A stretch of DNA of 25,245 nt from JAHHTP01 sp964587555 (GTDB lineage: Bacteria; Bacillota; Clostridia; Oscillospirales; Ruminococcaceae), in assembly GCA_964587555.1 (NCBI GenBank), contig CAZPLR010000029.1:1-25245 (forward strand). The letters are read 5' to 3'. The position numbers and the translations under genes are program-made. Shown in pieces: positions 13,432 through 20,110 of the stretch. Each line of letters starts with the position of its first letter. Positions within the stretch are counted from its first letter, which is position 1. The notes beneath the pieces were generated by a model, which was given only the letters and a program-made list of their open reading frames with translations, made no database searches and was not told where the DNA came from.

Positions 13432-15425
13432 GCGGAATGATTGCTGTTTTGGTGTTTTTCCCGCTGTTGGCGGCGTTCCTTACTCATTTTGCCGGGAAGA
13501 AAAGCGCGAAGGCGCAGCAGGTGTGCCTGCTTGCGGGTACGGGAATAGAGCTGATCCTTGCGGTTGCGGTTTGTGTCGGCTGCTATGGGATGAGCATCAG
13601 CTTGCCGGGGTGTGGGATTCACTTTACGGTCGACGGCTTCCGGGCGATTTACGGGATCATCAGTGCGTTTATGTGGTTTGTATCCGCCGTCTGCTGCCCG
13701 CGCTATTTTGCGGCGGACGAAAAGCGGGGCAGATTTTACTTCTTCTTTCTTGCGACACTTTGCGCAACCGAAGGGGTTTTCCTCTCCGCCGACCTGTACA
13801 CGACATTCCTCTTTTTTGAAATCATGACTTTTACCTCCTACGCTTGGGTGATTCAAAATGAAACGCCGGCAGCGATGAAGGCGGGGAAGCTGTATCTTTC
13901 GATTGCGATCACCGGCGGCATGGCGACTCTCATGGGGCTTTTTATGCTCTACCGTTTAACTGGGACGCTGATGATAGAGGAACTTGCGGCGCGCTGTGCC
14001 GGCGTGGAGGATAGAACGGCGCTTTATACGGCGGCATTTTGCATTCTTGCGGGCTTCGGCGCGAAAGCGGGTCTGTTTCCGCTGCATGACTGGCTGCCTG
14101 CGGCGCATCCGGTCGCGCCCGCGCCGGCAAGCGCGCTGCTTTCCGGCGTGCTGACCAAAACCGGCGTCTTTGGCGTGCTGATTGTCACCGCGCAGATCAT
14201 GAGCGGGGATAAGCTTTGGGGCGGCGTGCTGTTTCTTCTCGGCATGATTACGCTGCTGATCGGAGCGGTCAGGGCGTTGTTTGAAACCGGTATGAAGTAT
14301 ATTCTGGCATTTTCTTCCCTTTCACAGATCGGGTTTATTATGGTCGGCGTGGGATTGATGGCGCTGCTTGGCACGGAAAATACGCTTGCTGCCAACGGTA
14401 CGGTGCTTTATATGATGAATCATTCGCTGGTCAAGCTGGTACTATTCCTGTTGGCGGGCGTGATCGACCGCAGCGCCGGTTCGCTTGATATCAATGAGAT
14501 ACGCGGCTACTGCCGCAATAAGCCGCTGCTGCACGTTATTTATCTTTGCAGTGCGGCAAGTCTTTCGGGTATTCCGCTGTTTTGCGGTTATCAGAGCAAG
14601 ACGCTGCTGCATGAGGCGATTGTGGCGTATGCAAACATCGGCGGCGGGCTGATCACGGCGGCGGAGTGGTTATTCCTGCTCGGCGGCGGTATGACGCTTG
14701 CGTATCTGCTCAAGATATATATTGCTGTGTTTGTGGAAAAGCCGGTGAATCCGGTCTTTCGAAACAAGGAGCGGATCGCCTCGGCTCCGGTATTGGCGCT
14801 GCTGACGATCTCCTCGCTTTCGCTGGCTGTATTGGGACTTTTCCCGCAGCTTTCGATGAAGATCGTCGGAGCTGCCAGCGGGTTTATAGGCAGTGCGCCG
14901 CTGACACATTATTCATTTTTTACGCCAGAGAACCTTAAGGGCTCGGCGATTTCAATCGCATTCGGCGTGATTATTTATCTTGTCGTGATCCGGGGGCTGC
15001 TTTCCAAAAAGAAGGAGGGCGTCTGCATTTATCGTCATCTGTGGAAAGAGGAGTGGAATATAGCGGATCTGCTCTACATCCCAATCTGTAAAGGGCTTGC
15101 CGCAGTCTGCTCGGTGATCGCAAGATTTTTCGCCGACCTGACCGATATGGCGATCCTGCTGCTTCGGCGGACGGTATTTGCCGACAGCATAGAGCGAACC
15201 GCCCAAGAGCATCCGCTTGCACAGCGGCTTGGGCAATGGTATGACCGGCTGCGGGGTAAGGATGCGCATACGGATAAGCGCCTTGTGAAGGCGCTGGATA
15301 CAGTGCATGAAACCAACGATAAGATATCCGGCAGCTTTTCGTTTGCGATGCTGATGAGCTGTTTGGGGGTTTGCCTGATCTTAGGCTTCATTATCTATAT
15401 TTTCCTCCTGCACCATTTGGGATAA
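13428..15425 (+). CDS. Antiporter-like subunit 4 with NuoL/HyfB-like C-terminal extension
   Basis: A 665-aa proton-antiporter subunit. Core ion-path residues: E131 (LFFEIMTF), K213 (GFGAKAGLFPLHDWLP), K244 (SGVLTKTG), K336 (NHSLVKLV) and K391 (GYQSKTLL). Beyond the usual core (about residue 500) it has a 165-residue extension: one helix (about 533-551), a long charged amphipathic stretch (about 560-635) and a terminal membrane helix (about 638-662). NuoL and HyfB/HycC-type subunits carry comparable extensions that brace neighbouring subunits. I chose ATG at 13428, in ATGA overlap with the previous stop, with GGGGGTGG upstream; the longer reading from 13362 runs in another gene. It is the last gene of the operon. 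Confidence 0.92.
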   Translation: MSGMIAVLVFFPLLAAFLTHFAGKKSAKAQQVCLLAGTGIELILAVAVCVGCYGMSISLPGCGIHFTVDGFRAIYGIISAFMWFVSAVCCPRYFAADEKRGRFYFFFLATLCATEGVFLSADLYTTFLFFEIMTFTSYAWVIQNETPAAMKAGKLYLSIAITGGMATLMGLFMLYRLTGTLMIEELAARCAGVEDRTALYTAAFCILAGFGAKAGLFPLHDWLPAAHPVAPAPASALLSGVLTKTGVFGVLIVTAQIMSGDKLWGGVLFLLGMITLLIGAVRALFETGMKYILAFSSLSQIGFIMVGVGLMALLGTENTLAANGTVLYMMNHSLVKLVLFLLAGVIDRSAGSLDINEIRGYCRNKPLLHVIYLCSAASLSGIPLFCGYQSKTLLHEAIVAYANIGGGLITAAEWLFLLGGGMTLAYLLKIYIAVFVEKPVNPVFRNKERIASAPVLALLTISSLSLAVLGLFPQLSMKIVGAASGFIGSAPLTHYSFFTPENLKGSAISIAFGVIIYLVVIRGLLSKKKEGVCIYRHLWKEEWNIADLLYIPICKGLAAVCSVIARFFADLTDMAILLLRRTVFADSIERTAQEHPLAQRLGQWYDRLRGKDAHTDKRLVKALDTVHETNDKISGSFSFAMLMSCLGVCLILGFIIYIFLLHHLG

Positions 15426-15438
15426 AATGAACCGATTT

Positions 15439-15474
15439 ACGCTGCACAAGCCGGAGCTGCTGTGCAGCGTTTTT
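15439..15474 (+). terminator. Intrinsic terminator of the mrp operon
   Basis: A perfect 10-bp stem (ACGCTGCACA at 15439-15448 with TGTGCAGCGT at 15461-15470), 12-nt loop, then TTTT. It is the only strong terminator between 5918 and 15474, supporting a single transcript of about 9.4 kb. Confidence 0.92.
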
Positions 15475-15487
15475 CGTTTTGCCGCGC

Positions 15488-15516
15488 TTGCTATTTTACG
15501 CCGTTTGTGCTATGAT
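15488..15516 (+). promoter_or_regulatory. Promoter of the LD-carboxypeptidase/GH127 operon
   Basis: TTGCTA (15488-15493), a 17-bp spacer and TATGAT (15511-15516), followed by a leader of about 25 nt with AGAGGGAG ahead of the ATG at 15549. Confidence 0.7.
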
Positions 15517-15548
15517 AGAAAAAAAGGGATAAAGAGAGGGAGCGTTTT

Positions 15549-16475
15549 ATGCTATATCCAAAGAAGCTGAAAAAGGGCGATACGATTGCGCTCATCGACC
15601 TGTCCTCCGCTGTGCCGCAGGACAAGGTGGGGCCGGCGATCAAGGCGGTAGAAGCGATGGGCTTTGCCGTGAGGGTTTATCCAAGCTGTACCGCAAAGCA
15701 TGCTTGTTTTGCGGGAACCGACGCTCAGCGCGCGGCGGATTTTACCGAGGCGTTCTGCGACGATTCGGTCGACGGGATCTTCTGTATCCGCGGGGGCTAC
15801 GGCGCGGCAAGAGCGCTGATGCTGGTCGATTGGGAGCGGGTGGGCAGGAGTGTACTTGCCCGCCCGAAGTTTTTCTCCGGCTATTCGGATGTGACAGCGG
15901 CGCACGTTGCCTTGCAGGAGCGGTTTGGACTTATAACCTACCACACGCCAATGCCGTCGACCGAGTGTTATAAGCCGCTGGATGATTTTACAGCGGAGTA
16001 TCTGCAGCGGAATATTTTCGGGGAGATTATTCCAGAATTAAAGAATCCGGCCGGCGAGGAGCTGATCGCCTTAGCGCCGGGCAAGGCGAAGGGGCGGCTG
16101 ATCGGCGGGAACCTGTCGCTGCTTACTTCGGCGATCGGCACGCCGTTTGATATGGATACAAAGGGCAAGATCCTGTTTATGGAGGACGTCGACGAATCCT
16201 CCTACCGGATCGACCGGATGCTGACCCAGCTTGCGCAGGCGGGAAAATTGGAGGACGCTGCCGGATTTATTTTAGGCGCGTGGACCAATTGCGAGGCGCA
16301 GGGCGAGGACGCGATCCCGCTGCAAATGGTGTTTGACGAGATCATCAAGCCGCTTCATAAGCCGACGCTGATGAACCTGCGCTGCGGGCACTGTCTGCCG
16401 ACGATCAGCATGCCGCTTGGCGTTATGGCAGAACTGGATGCGGACGAGAGAACCATCCGGCTGCGGTACGAGTGA
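15549..16475 (+). CDS. LD-carboxypeptidase, peptidase family S66
   Basis: A 308-aa cytoplasmic serine peptidase of the LdcA/MccF family, which trims the terminal D-Ala from the L-Lys/mDAP-D-Ala bond of tetrapeptide muropeptides during wall recycling (MccF relatives cleave microcin C-type substrates). The Ser-Glu-His triad can be placed at S113 (GYSDVTA), E212 (LFMEDVDE) and H281 (RCGHCLP). FCIRGGYGAAR (78-88) matches the family's conserved N-domain loop. Length is typical (about 300). There is no signal peptide. It shares an operon with the GH127 gene, 32 bp downstream. LdcA-type recycling is more likely than immunity, since no microcin gene is near. Confidence 0.92.
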   Translation: MLYPKKLKKGDTIALIDLSSAVPQDKVGPAIKAVEAMGFAVRVYPSCTAKHACFAGTDAQRAADFTEAFCDDSVDGIFCIRGGYGAARALMLVDWERVGRSVLARPKFFSGYSDVTAAHVALQERFGLITYHTPMPSTECYKPLDDFTAEYLQRNIFGEIIPELKNPAGEELIALAPGKAKGRLIGGNLSLLTSAIGTPFDMDTKGKILFMEDVDESSYRIDRMLTQLAQAGKLEDAAGFILGAWTNCEAQGEDAIPLQMVFDEIIKPLHKPTLMNLRCGHCLPTISMPLGVMAELDADERTIRLRYE

Positions 16476-16507
16476 AAAGGATGTCTTGCGCAGAGAAAGG
16501 AAAAGCT

Positions 16508-18403
16508 ATGGAAAAGCAGTTTGCGAATTTAAAACATCTGCCTTTGACCGACGTGCGGATCAGCGGCGGCTTTTGGAAGGAGCGGCAGATCACGCTTTCG
16601 GATGTGACGGTTTACGCGATACGCGACCGCTTTCGCGATACCGGACGGTTTGATGCGTTCCGGTTTGAATACAAGCCGGGAGACAGCGTTGTTCCGCATA
16701 TCTTTTGGGATTCGGATATTGCAAAATGGATCGAGGCGGCGGCGTATACGCTGCTTTATCATCCGAATGAGGAGTTGGAAGCGGATATTGACGAGATCGT
16801 CGAGCTGATCGAGCGGCATCAAGAGCCGGACGGATATTTCAACATCTATTTCACCGTGGTCAAGCCGGGCGAGAGGTTTACTCACCGCAGCTGCCACGAG
16901 CTTTATTGCTGCGGGCATTTGATCGAGGCGGCCATTGCCTATCATATTGCGACCGGGAAGGAAAAGCTGCTTAGCCTGATGCGCAGGTATGCGGATCTTG
17001 TTTACCGGGTATTCTATGAGGAACGTTCCGCGGCGTTCTGCACGCCGGGACATCCGGAGATCGAACTTGCGCTTGTAAAGCTTTACCGGCATACGGGAGA
17101 GAAAAGGTACTTGACCCTGGCGGAGTATTTCATCGATACGCGCGGTACCGGCGCGGATGCGGCGCCATATGACTGGTGCGATAAGCGGTACGCGCAGGAT
17201 CATGCGCCGCTTGTCCGGCAGGATACCGCCGAGGGACACGCGGTGCGGGCGGCATATCTGTATTCCGGTATGGCTGACGTGGCCTATGAGCGGCAGGATA
17301 AGGCGCTTGCAGACGCGTGCAGGAGGCTGTTTGAGAATATCCGGAGCAAGCGGATGTATATCACCGGAGCGACTGGATCAAGCCATATTGGCGAGGCGTT
17401 TACCATCGATTATGACCTACAGAATGAGACGGCGTATGCGGAAAGCTGCGCGGCGCTTGCGCTGGCATGGTTTGCCGATCGTATGACCGCGATCGAGCCG
17501 GACGGAAAGTACGCTGATACTGTGGAAACGGTGCTATACAACTGCGGGCTTTCTGGCATCTCGCTCGACGGCGAATCCTTCTTTTACGAAAATCCGCTTC
17601 AGATCGACCCAAAGCTGCGCGGCAGAGACGTTTCGGTTGGCGGCGAACAGACCTATTACCCCATCACCCAGCGCAAAAAGGTGTTCGACTGCTCCTGCTG
17701 CCCGCCGAATATCGCTCGTTTTATCGCCTCGGTCGGGGCCTTCATCTACCAATATGACGCCGATACGCTGTATGTCAATCAGTATATCGAAAGCGATGTG
17801 CTGACCGAGCTTAACGGTGAAACCGTCAGTATTTTACAGCAGACCCGTTATCCGGCAAACGGCAGAGTGCTGCTTCAGATTGTCGGAAAGGGAGCGGCGC
17901 GCGCGGCTCTGCGGATTCCGGGCTGGTGCAGGAAATTCACGCTTTCCTTAAACGGAAAGGAGCTTTCTCCGGATTTGCGCAACGGCTATGCCTATCTGCC
18001 GCTGACAGGCGAGGTCAATGAGATCGAACTGCTGCTTGCGGTTTACCCGCGTTTGGTTGCGGCAAACCCGAATGTGCAGGAGGATGCGGGCAAGGCGGCG
18101 CTGATGATGGGACCGGTCGTTTACTGCTTAGAGGGCGTGGACAACGGGATCAATCTGCGCAGCCTGAAGATAGACACTGAGCTGAAAACCACTGTGACAT
18201 ATGATCACAATTACGGGGTGAACGTCATCACCGCGAAAGGATGGCGCACCGTCCTCCCGGCGGGCAATCCGCTTTATTACGACTACGACCAGAAGGCTGA
18301 GGTGCCGCAGACCCTGCGGTTTATCCCGTATTTCGCGTTTGCCAACCGCGGCGAAAGCGAGATGGAGGTTTGGGTGCTGACCGAACATCACGAGCGGTCA
18401 TAA
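16508..18403 (+). CDS. Beta-L-arabinofuranosidase, glycoside hydrolase family 127
   Basis: A 631-aa enzyme related to HypBA1, which releases L-arabinofuranose from arabino-oligosaccharides of plant cell-wall glycoproteins. The zinc-thiolate site of GH127 is visible: E312 and C314 (AYAESCAA) plus C397 and C398 (FDCSCCPPN), with one of the Cys as nucleophile. The acid/base Glu fits E296 in GEAFTIDYDL, 16 residues before E312, the same spacing as in HypBA1. An (alpha/alpha)6 catalytic barrel is followed by beta domains. There is no signal peptide, so it acts on imported oligosaccharides. Start at 16508 is set by AGAAAGGA; GTG at 16472 would overlap the previous stop. No sugar transporter is adjacent. 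Confidence 0.94.
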   Translation: MEKQFANLKHLPLTDVRISGGFWKERQITLSDVTVYAIRDRFRDTGRFDAFRFEYKPGDSVVPHIFWDSDIAKWIEAAAYTLLYHPNEELEADIDEIVELIERHQEPDGYFNIYFTVVKPGERFTHRSCHELYCCGHLIEAAIAYHIATGKEKLLSLMRRYADLVYRVFYEERSAAFCTPGHPEIELALVKLYRHTGEKRYLTLAEYFIDTRGTGADAAPYDWCDKRYAQDHAPLVRQDTAEGHAVRAAYLYSGMADVAYERQDKALADACRRLFENIRSKRMYITGATGSSHIGEAFTIDYDLQNETAYAESCAALALAWFADRMTAIEPDGKYADTVETVLYNCGLSGISLDGESFFYENPLQIDPKLRGRDVSVGGEQTYYPITQRKKVFDCSCCPPNIARFIASVGAFIYQYDADTLYVNQYIESDVLTELNGETVSILQQTRYPANGRVLLQIVGKGAARAALRIPGWCRKFTLSLNGKELSPDLRNGYAYLPLTGEVNEIELLLAVYPRLVAANPNVQEDAGKAALMMGPVVYCLEGVDNGINLRSLKIDTELKTTVTYDHNYGVNVITAKGWRTVLPAGNPLYYDYDQKAEVPQTLRFIPYFAFANRGESEMEVWVLTEHHERS

Positions 18404-18418
18404 ATGTAAAAAAACAGC

Positions 18419-18453
18419 AAAGAGGACAATCCAGACGGATTGTCCTCTTTTTT
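18419..18453 (+). terminator. Strong intrinsic terminator after GH127
   Basis: A perfect 14-bp stem (18419-18432 with 18437-18450), AGAC loop, T6 tail. The rest of the gap to 18721 holds a short GCATAA/TTATGC repeat near 18454-18466, an A/T-rich stretch with no convincing ORF, and the promoter at 18604-18631. Confidence 0.95.
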
Positions 18454-18603
18454 ATGCATAACTTATGCAAACAAGGGATTTATCTCGTAAAAACGGAAAG
18501 CTTGAAAGCGCTAAAAACATATCGCGTGAAAAGAGGCGATAATTATTATTCCGCTTTATATATGAATATTGTGTAAATTATGGGGAACCAGTAGAGATTT
18601 GCA

Positions 18604-18631
18604 TTGAATTTTTTTTTGCCTATGATATAAT
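18604..18631 (+). promoter_or_regulatory. Promoter of the membrane-anchored secreted protein
   Basis: TTGAAT (18604-18609), a 16-bp spacer that includes a T9 tract, and perfect TATAAT (18626-18631). The leader is about 85 nt and contains an orphan full-length ribosome site (GGAGGTGAT, 18652-18660) far from the start codon. Confidence 0.65.
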
Positions 18632-18721
18632 AAAGATAATGAAATATGTTTGGAGGTGATACAGCACCCACTCTGATTCATCCGCCATTACGCCGTGTTT
18701 TGTGTTTAAGGAGGAACCCAA

Positions 18722-19543
18722 ATGAAAAAAATTATTACCGCATTATTTTCGTTACTGTTTTCCGGTTGTATGGCGCTTTCGGGGTTTTTTGTCTCTTCTG
18801 TTTGTGCAGAGACTTCTGACAAGCAAAGCTTGGAGGAGGCGACGGAAGCCGCCGCTCAGTACGCGGAGCAGATTTATTCTGAAATTGATCCGGAAAATCT
18901 CCGGCTGACCGGACCTTATTCCGTATATCCAGCGACCAAGATCCCAGAGACAGAATCGGAGGCGTATGCTAAAAAGGGGCTGACGATGTATTATGACGAG
19001 GAGGATCTGGAAAACTATAAGCTATATTTTGTTTATGATGAGGAAGAACCGCTGACCTATCTTGTGCTGCAAAAGAGTGGCGATTGGCTTTTGCAGCAGG
19101 GCGGAAGCGATCTGAATGTGCTGCTGGAAAAGAAGGCTGAGATGGAGGCGGAGCTTCCGGGAAAGGAAATCGGATATTTCCTTTCCTACGGGCAGATAAG
19201 GCTGTTTACGCCGGAGCTGTCGAACGGCTATATTTTAGCCGCGGAAGGAAGTTACGACTCCTCGGACACAAAGCTAGTGCGCACCCGCGACTATGCGGTG
19301 TACGAATATGAGTATTATCAGGAGCTTTACCGCTACATGGAGGAAACAGGAACGACTGCGGCGGAGCTGAAGCAAAACGCCAAGTTGGGCGGAAGCATAT
19401 GGACTGACCTAATAAATGGCAAAACTTACCCCGTCTGGAAGTTCTGGCTGCCGCGCATCGGCATCCCGGCGGCTGTTGTTTTGATTGCCGCAGGGGCGGT
19501 TGTCTTGCTGGTAAGACGAAAGAAAAAAGCGAAAGCGGAATAA
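18722..19543 (+). CDS. Secreted, C-terminally membrane-anchored protein of unknown function
   Basis: A 273-aa protein. An N-terminal Sec signal peptide (MKKIITALFSLLFSG, cleavage near CAE at 29-31) is followed by an acidic extracellular domain of about 210 residues rich in Glu and Tyr. A helix follows at about 245-265 (IGIPAAVVLIAAGAVVLLV), with a basic stop-transfer tail RRKKKAKAE. The architecture is a type I membrane protein with an outside sensor-like or binding domain. There is no LPXTG and no catalytic motif that I recognise. AAGGAGGA precedes the ATG. The gene is alone between a promoter and two terminators. The family is not recognised. Confidence 0.85.
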   Translation: MKKIITALFSLLFSGCMALSGFFVSSVCAETSDKQSLEEATEAAAQYAEQIYSEIDPENLRLTGPYSVYPATKIPETESEAYAKKGLTMYYDEEDLENYKLYFVYDEEEPLTYLVLQKSGDWLLQQGGSDLNVLLEKKAEMEAELPGKEIGYFLSYGQIRLFTPELSNGYILAAEGSYDSSDTKLVRTRDYAVYEYEYYQELYRYMEETGTTAAELKQNAKLGGSIWTDLINGKTYPVWKFWLPRIGIPAAVVLIAAGAVVLLVRRKKKAKAE

Positions 19544-19549
19544 GCGTAA

Positions 19550-19586
19550 GGAAAGAGCAGCCTGTTTGCGGCTGCTCTTCCGTTTT
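19550..19586 (+). terminator. First of two tandem terminators
   Basis: GGAAAGAGCAGCC (19550-19562) pairs with GGCTGCTCTTCC (19570-19581) with one bulged A and a 7-nt loop, then GTTTT. It begins 6 bp after the stop codon of the secreted protein. Confidence 0.85.
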
Positions 19587-19610
19587 CCCGCCCGATGGGC
19601 GGGAATTTTT
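19585..19610 (+). terminator. Second tandem terminator
   Basis: A perfect 9-bp stem (TTCCCGCCC at 19585-19593 with GGGCGGGAA at 19597-19605), GAT loop, T5. It directly follows the first terminator, so leakage into the convergent reverse genes would be very low. Confidence 0.9.
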
Positions 19611-19707
19611 ATTGCAGGCTTTCTGCAATCCGGTTCATCCAAACCTCTTTTGCAATCCGTTCGATATCGTATGCCGGACAGGGCATGAATTTTAGTGCCT
19701 TATTCAT
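19609..19707 (-). CDS. 32-residue ORF coupled to the PadR gene (possible DUF2812-type remnant)
   Basis: ATG at 19707 overlaps the last codons of the PadR gene and has a near-perfect ribosome site, AAGGAGGA, 7 nt upstream. It encodes MNKALKFMPCPAYDIERIAK and 12 more residues, ending MNRIAESLQ. The start resembles the first residues of DUF2812-type membrane proteins, which commonly follow PadR regulators in Bacillota. The stop comes after 32 codons. It is either a true small protein or the stub of a deleted PadR target gene. The strong ribosome site and coupling argue that translation still occurs. Confidence 0.45.
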   Translation of the reverse strand: MNKALKFMPCPAYDIERIAKEVWMNRIAESLQ

Positions 19708-19924
19708 TTTCTTCCTCCTTATCCGCGTCTGCAATGCACTGCTTTAAGCGCAGAGACTCGGCTTGATAAGCCGTTCTTCCTTTTTCAGTGATGCGATAGG
19801 TGCGTTTCCTGCCGACAACCGACGTCTCCTTGATCCACTTTTCCTGTTCAAATTTCGCCAACACAGTATAAAGCGCTGCAGGTCCGCGTTTCAGCCTGCC
19901 CTTCGTGCGCCGTTCGTATTTCAT
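19700..19924 (-). CDS. PadR-family transcriptional regulator, N-terminally shortened
   Basis: A 74-aa protein that matches the second half of the PadR winged helix: GRLKRGPAALYTVLAKFEQ is the recognition-helix region, and RKRTYRITEKGR is the wing with the usual YRLTEEG pattern. A typical PadR protein of about 105-110 residues has some 30 further N-terminal residues with helices 1 and 2. Here an in-frame TGA lies only four codons upstream of the ATG, and no such helices can be read upstream. GAGGA sits 9 nt before this ATG, so it may be translated, but DNA binding without the first helices is doubtful. Probably a decaying gene. Confidence 0.7.
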   Translation of the reverse strand: MKYERRTKGRLKRGPAALYTVLAKFEQEKWIKETSVVGRKRTYRITEKGRTAYQAESLRLKQCIADADKEEENE

Positions 19925-20037
19925 GCGAAAAAATCCTCATTTTTCACATTTAGGGCGGTTTGGTCATAAATTCTTCATCAAGATTTGGAAAAATTTTCAG
20001 AGGATTGCAAAATGAAAAACACAATAAAATGATATAC

Positions 20038-20043
20038 TATAAT
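20038..20043 (+). promoter_or_regulatory. Possible -10 box upstream of htrA
   Basis: TATAAT at 20038-20043 lies 67 bp before the htrA ribosome site, but no good -35 box is found at 16-18 bp. TTGCAA at 20005-20010 is too far away. The surrounding gap (19925-20095) is A/T-rich with no ORF. An activator-dependent promoter is possible. Confidence 0.35.
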
Positions 20044-20110
20044 CAAAGAAAGAGATAAGACGCAGCTTTCAAAGTGCAGTCTTGCAGAATAGAAAATGGA
20101 GGAAAAAGTA

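Noticed and set aside
6191..15425. A complex I (nuo) or energy-converting hydrogenase operon
   Set aside because: The small subunits are clearly MrpE/F/G and MnhB types, and no NuoB/C/D/H/I, hydrogenase large/small subunit or ferredoxin-like gene with CxxC iron-sulfur motifs is present in the window.
18648..18820. Leader peptide starting at ATG 18648
   Set aside because: The frame overlaps the real start out of phase and has no ribosome site upstream of its own ATG. Its codons are those of the secreted protein read out of frame.
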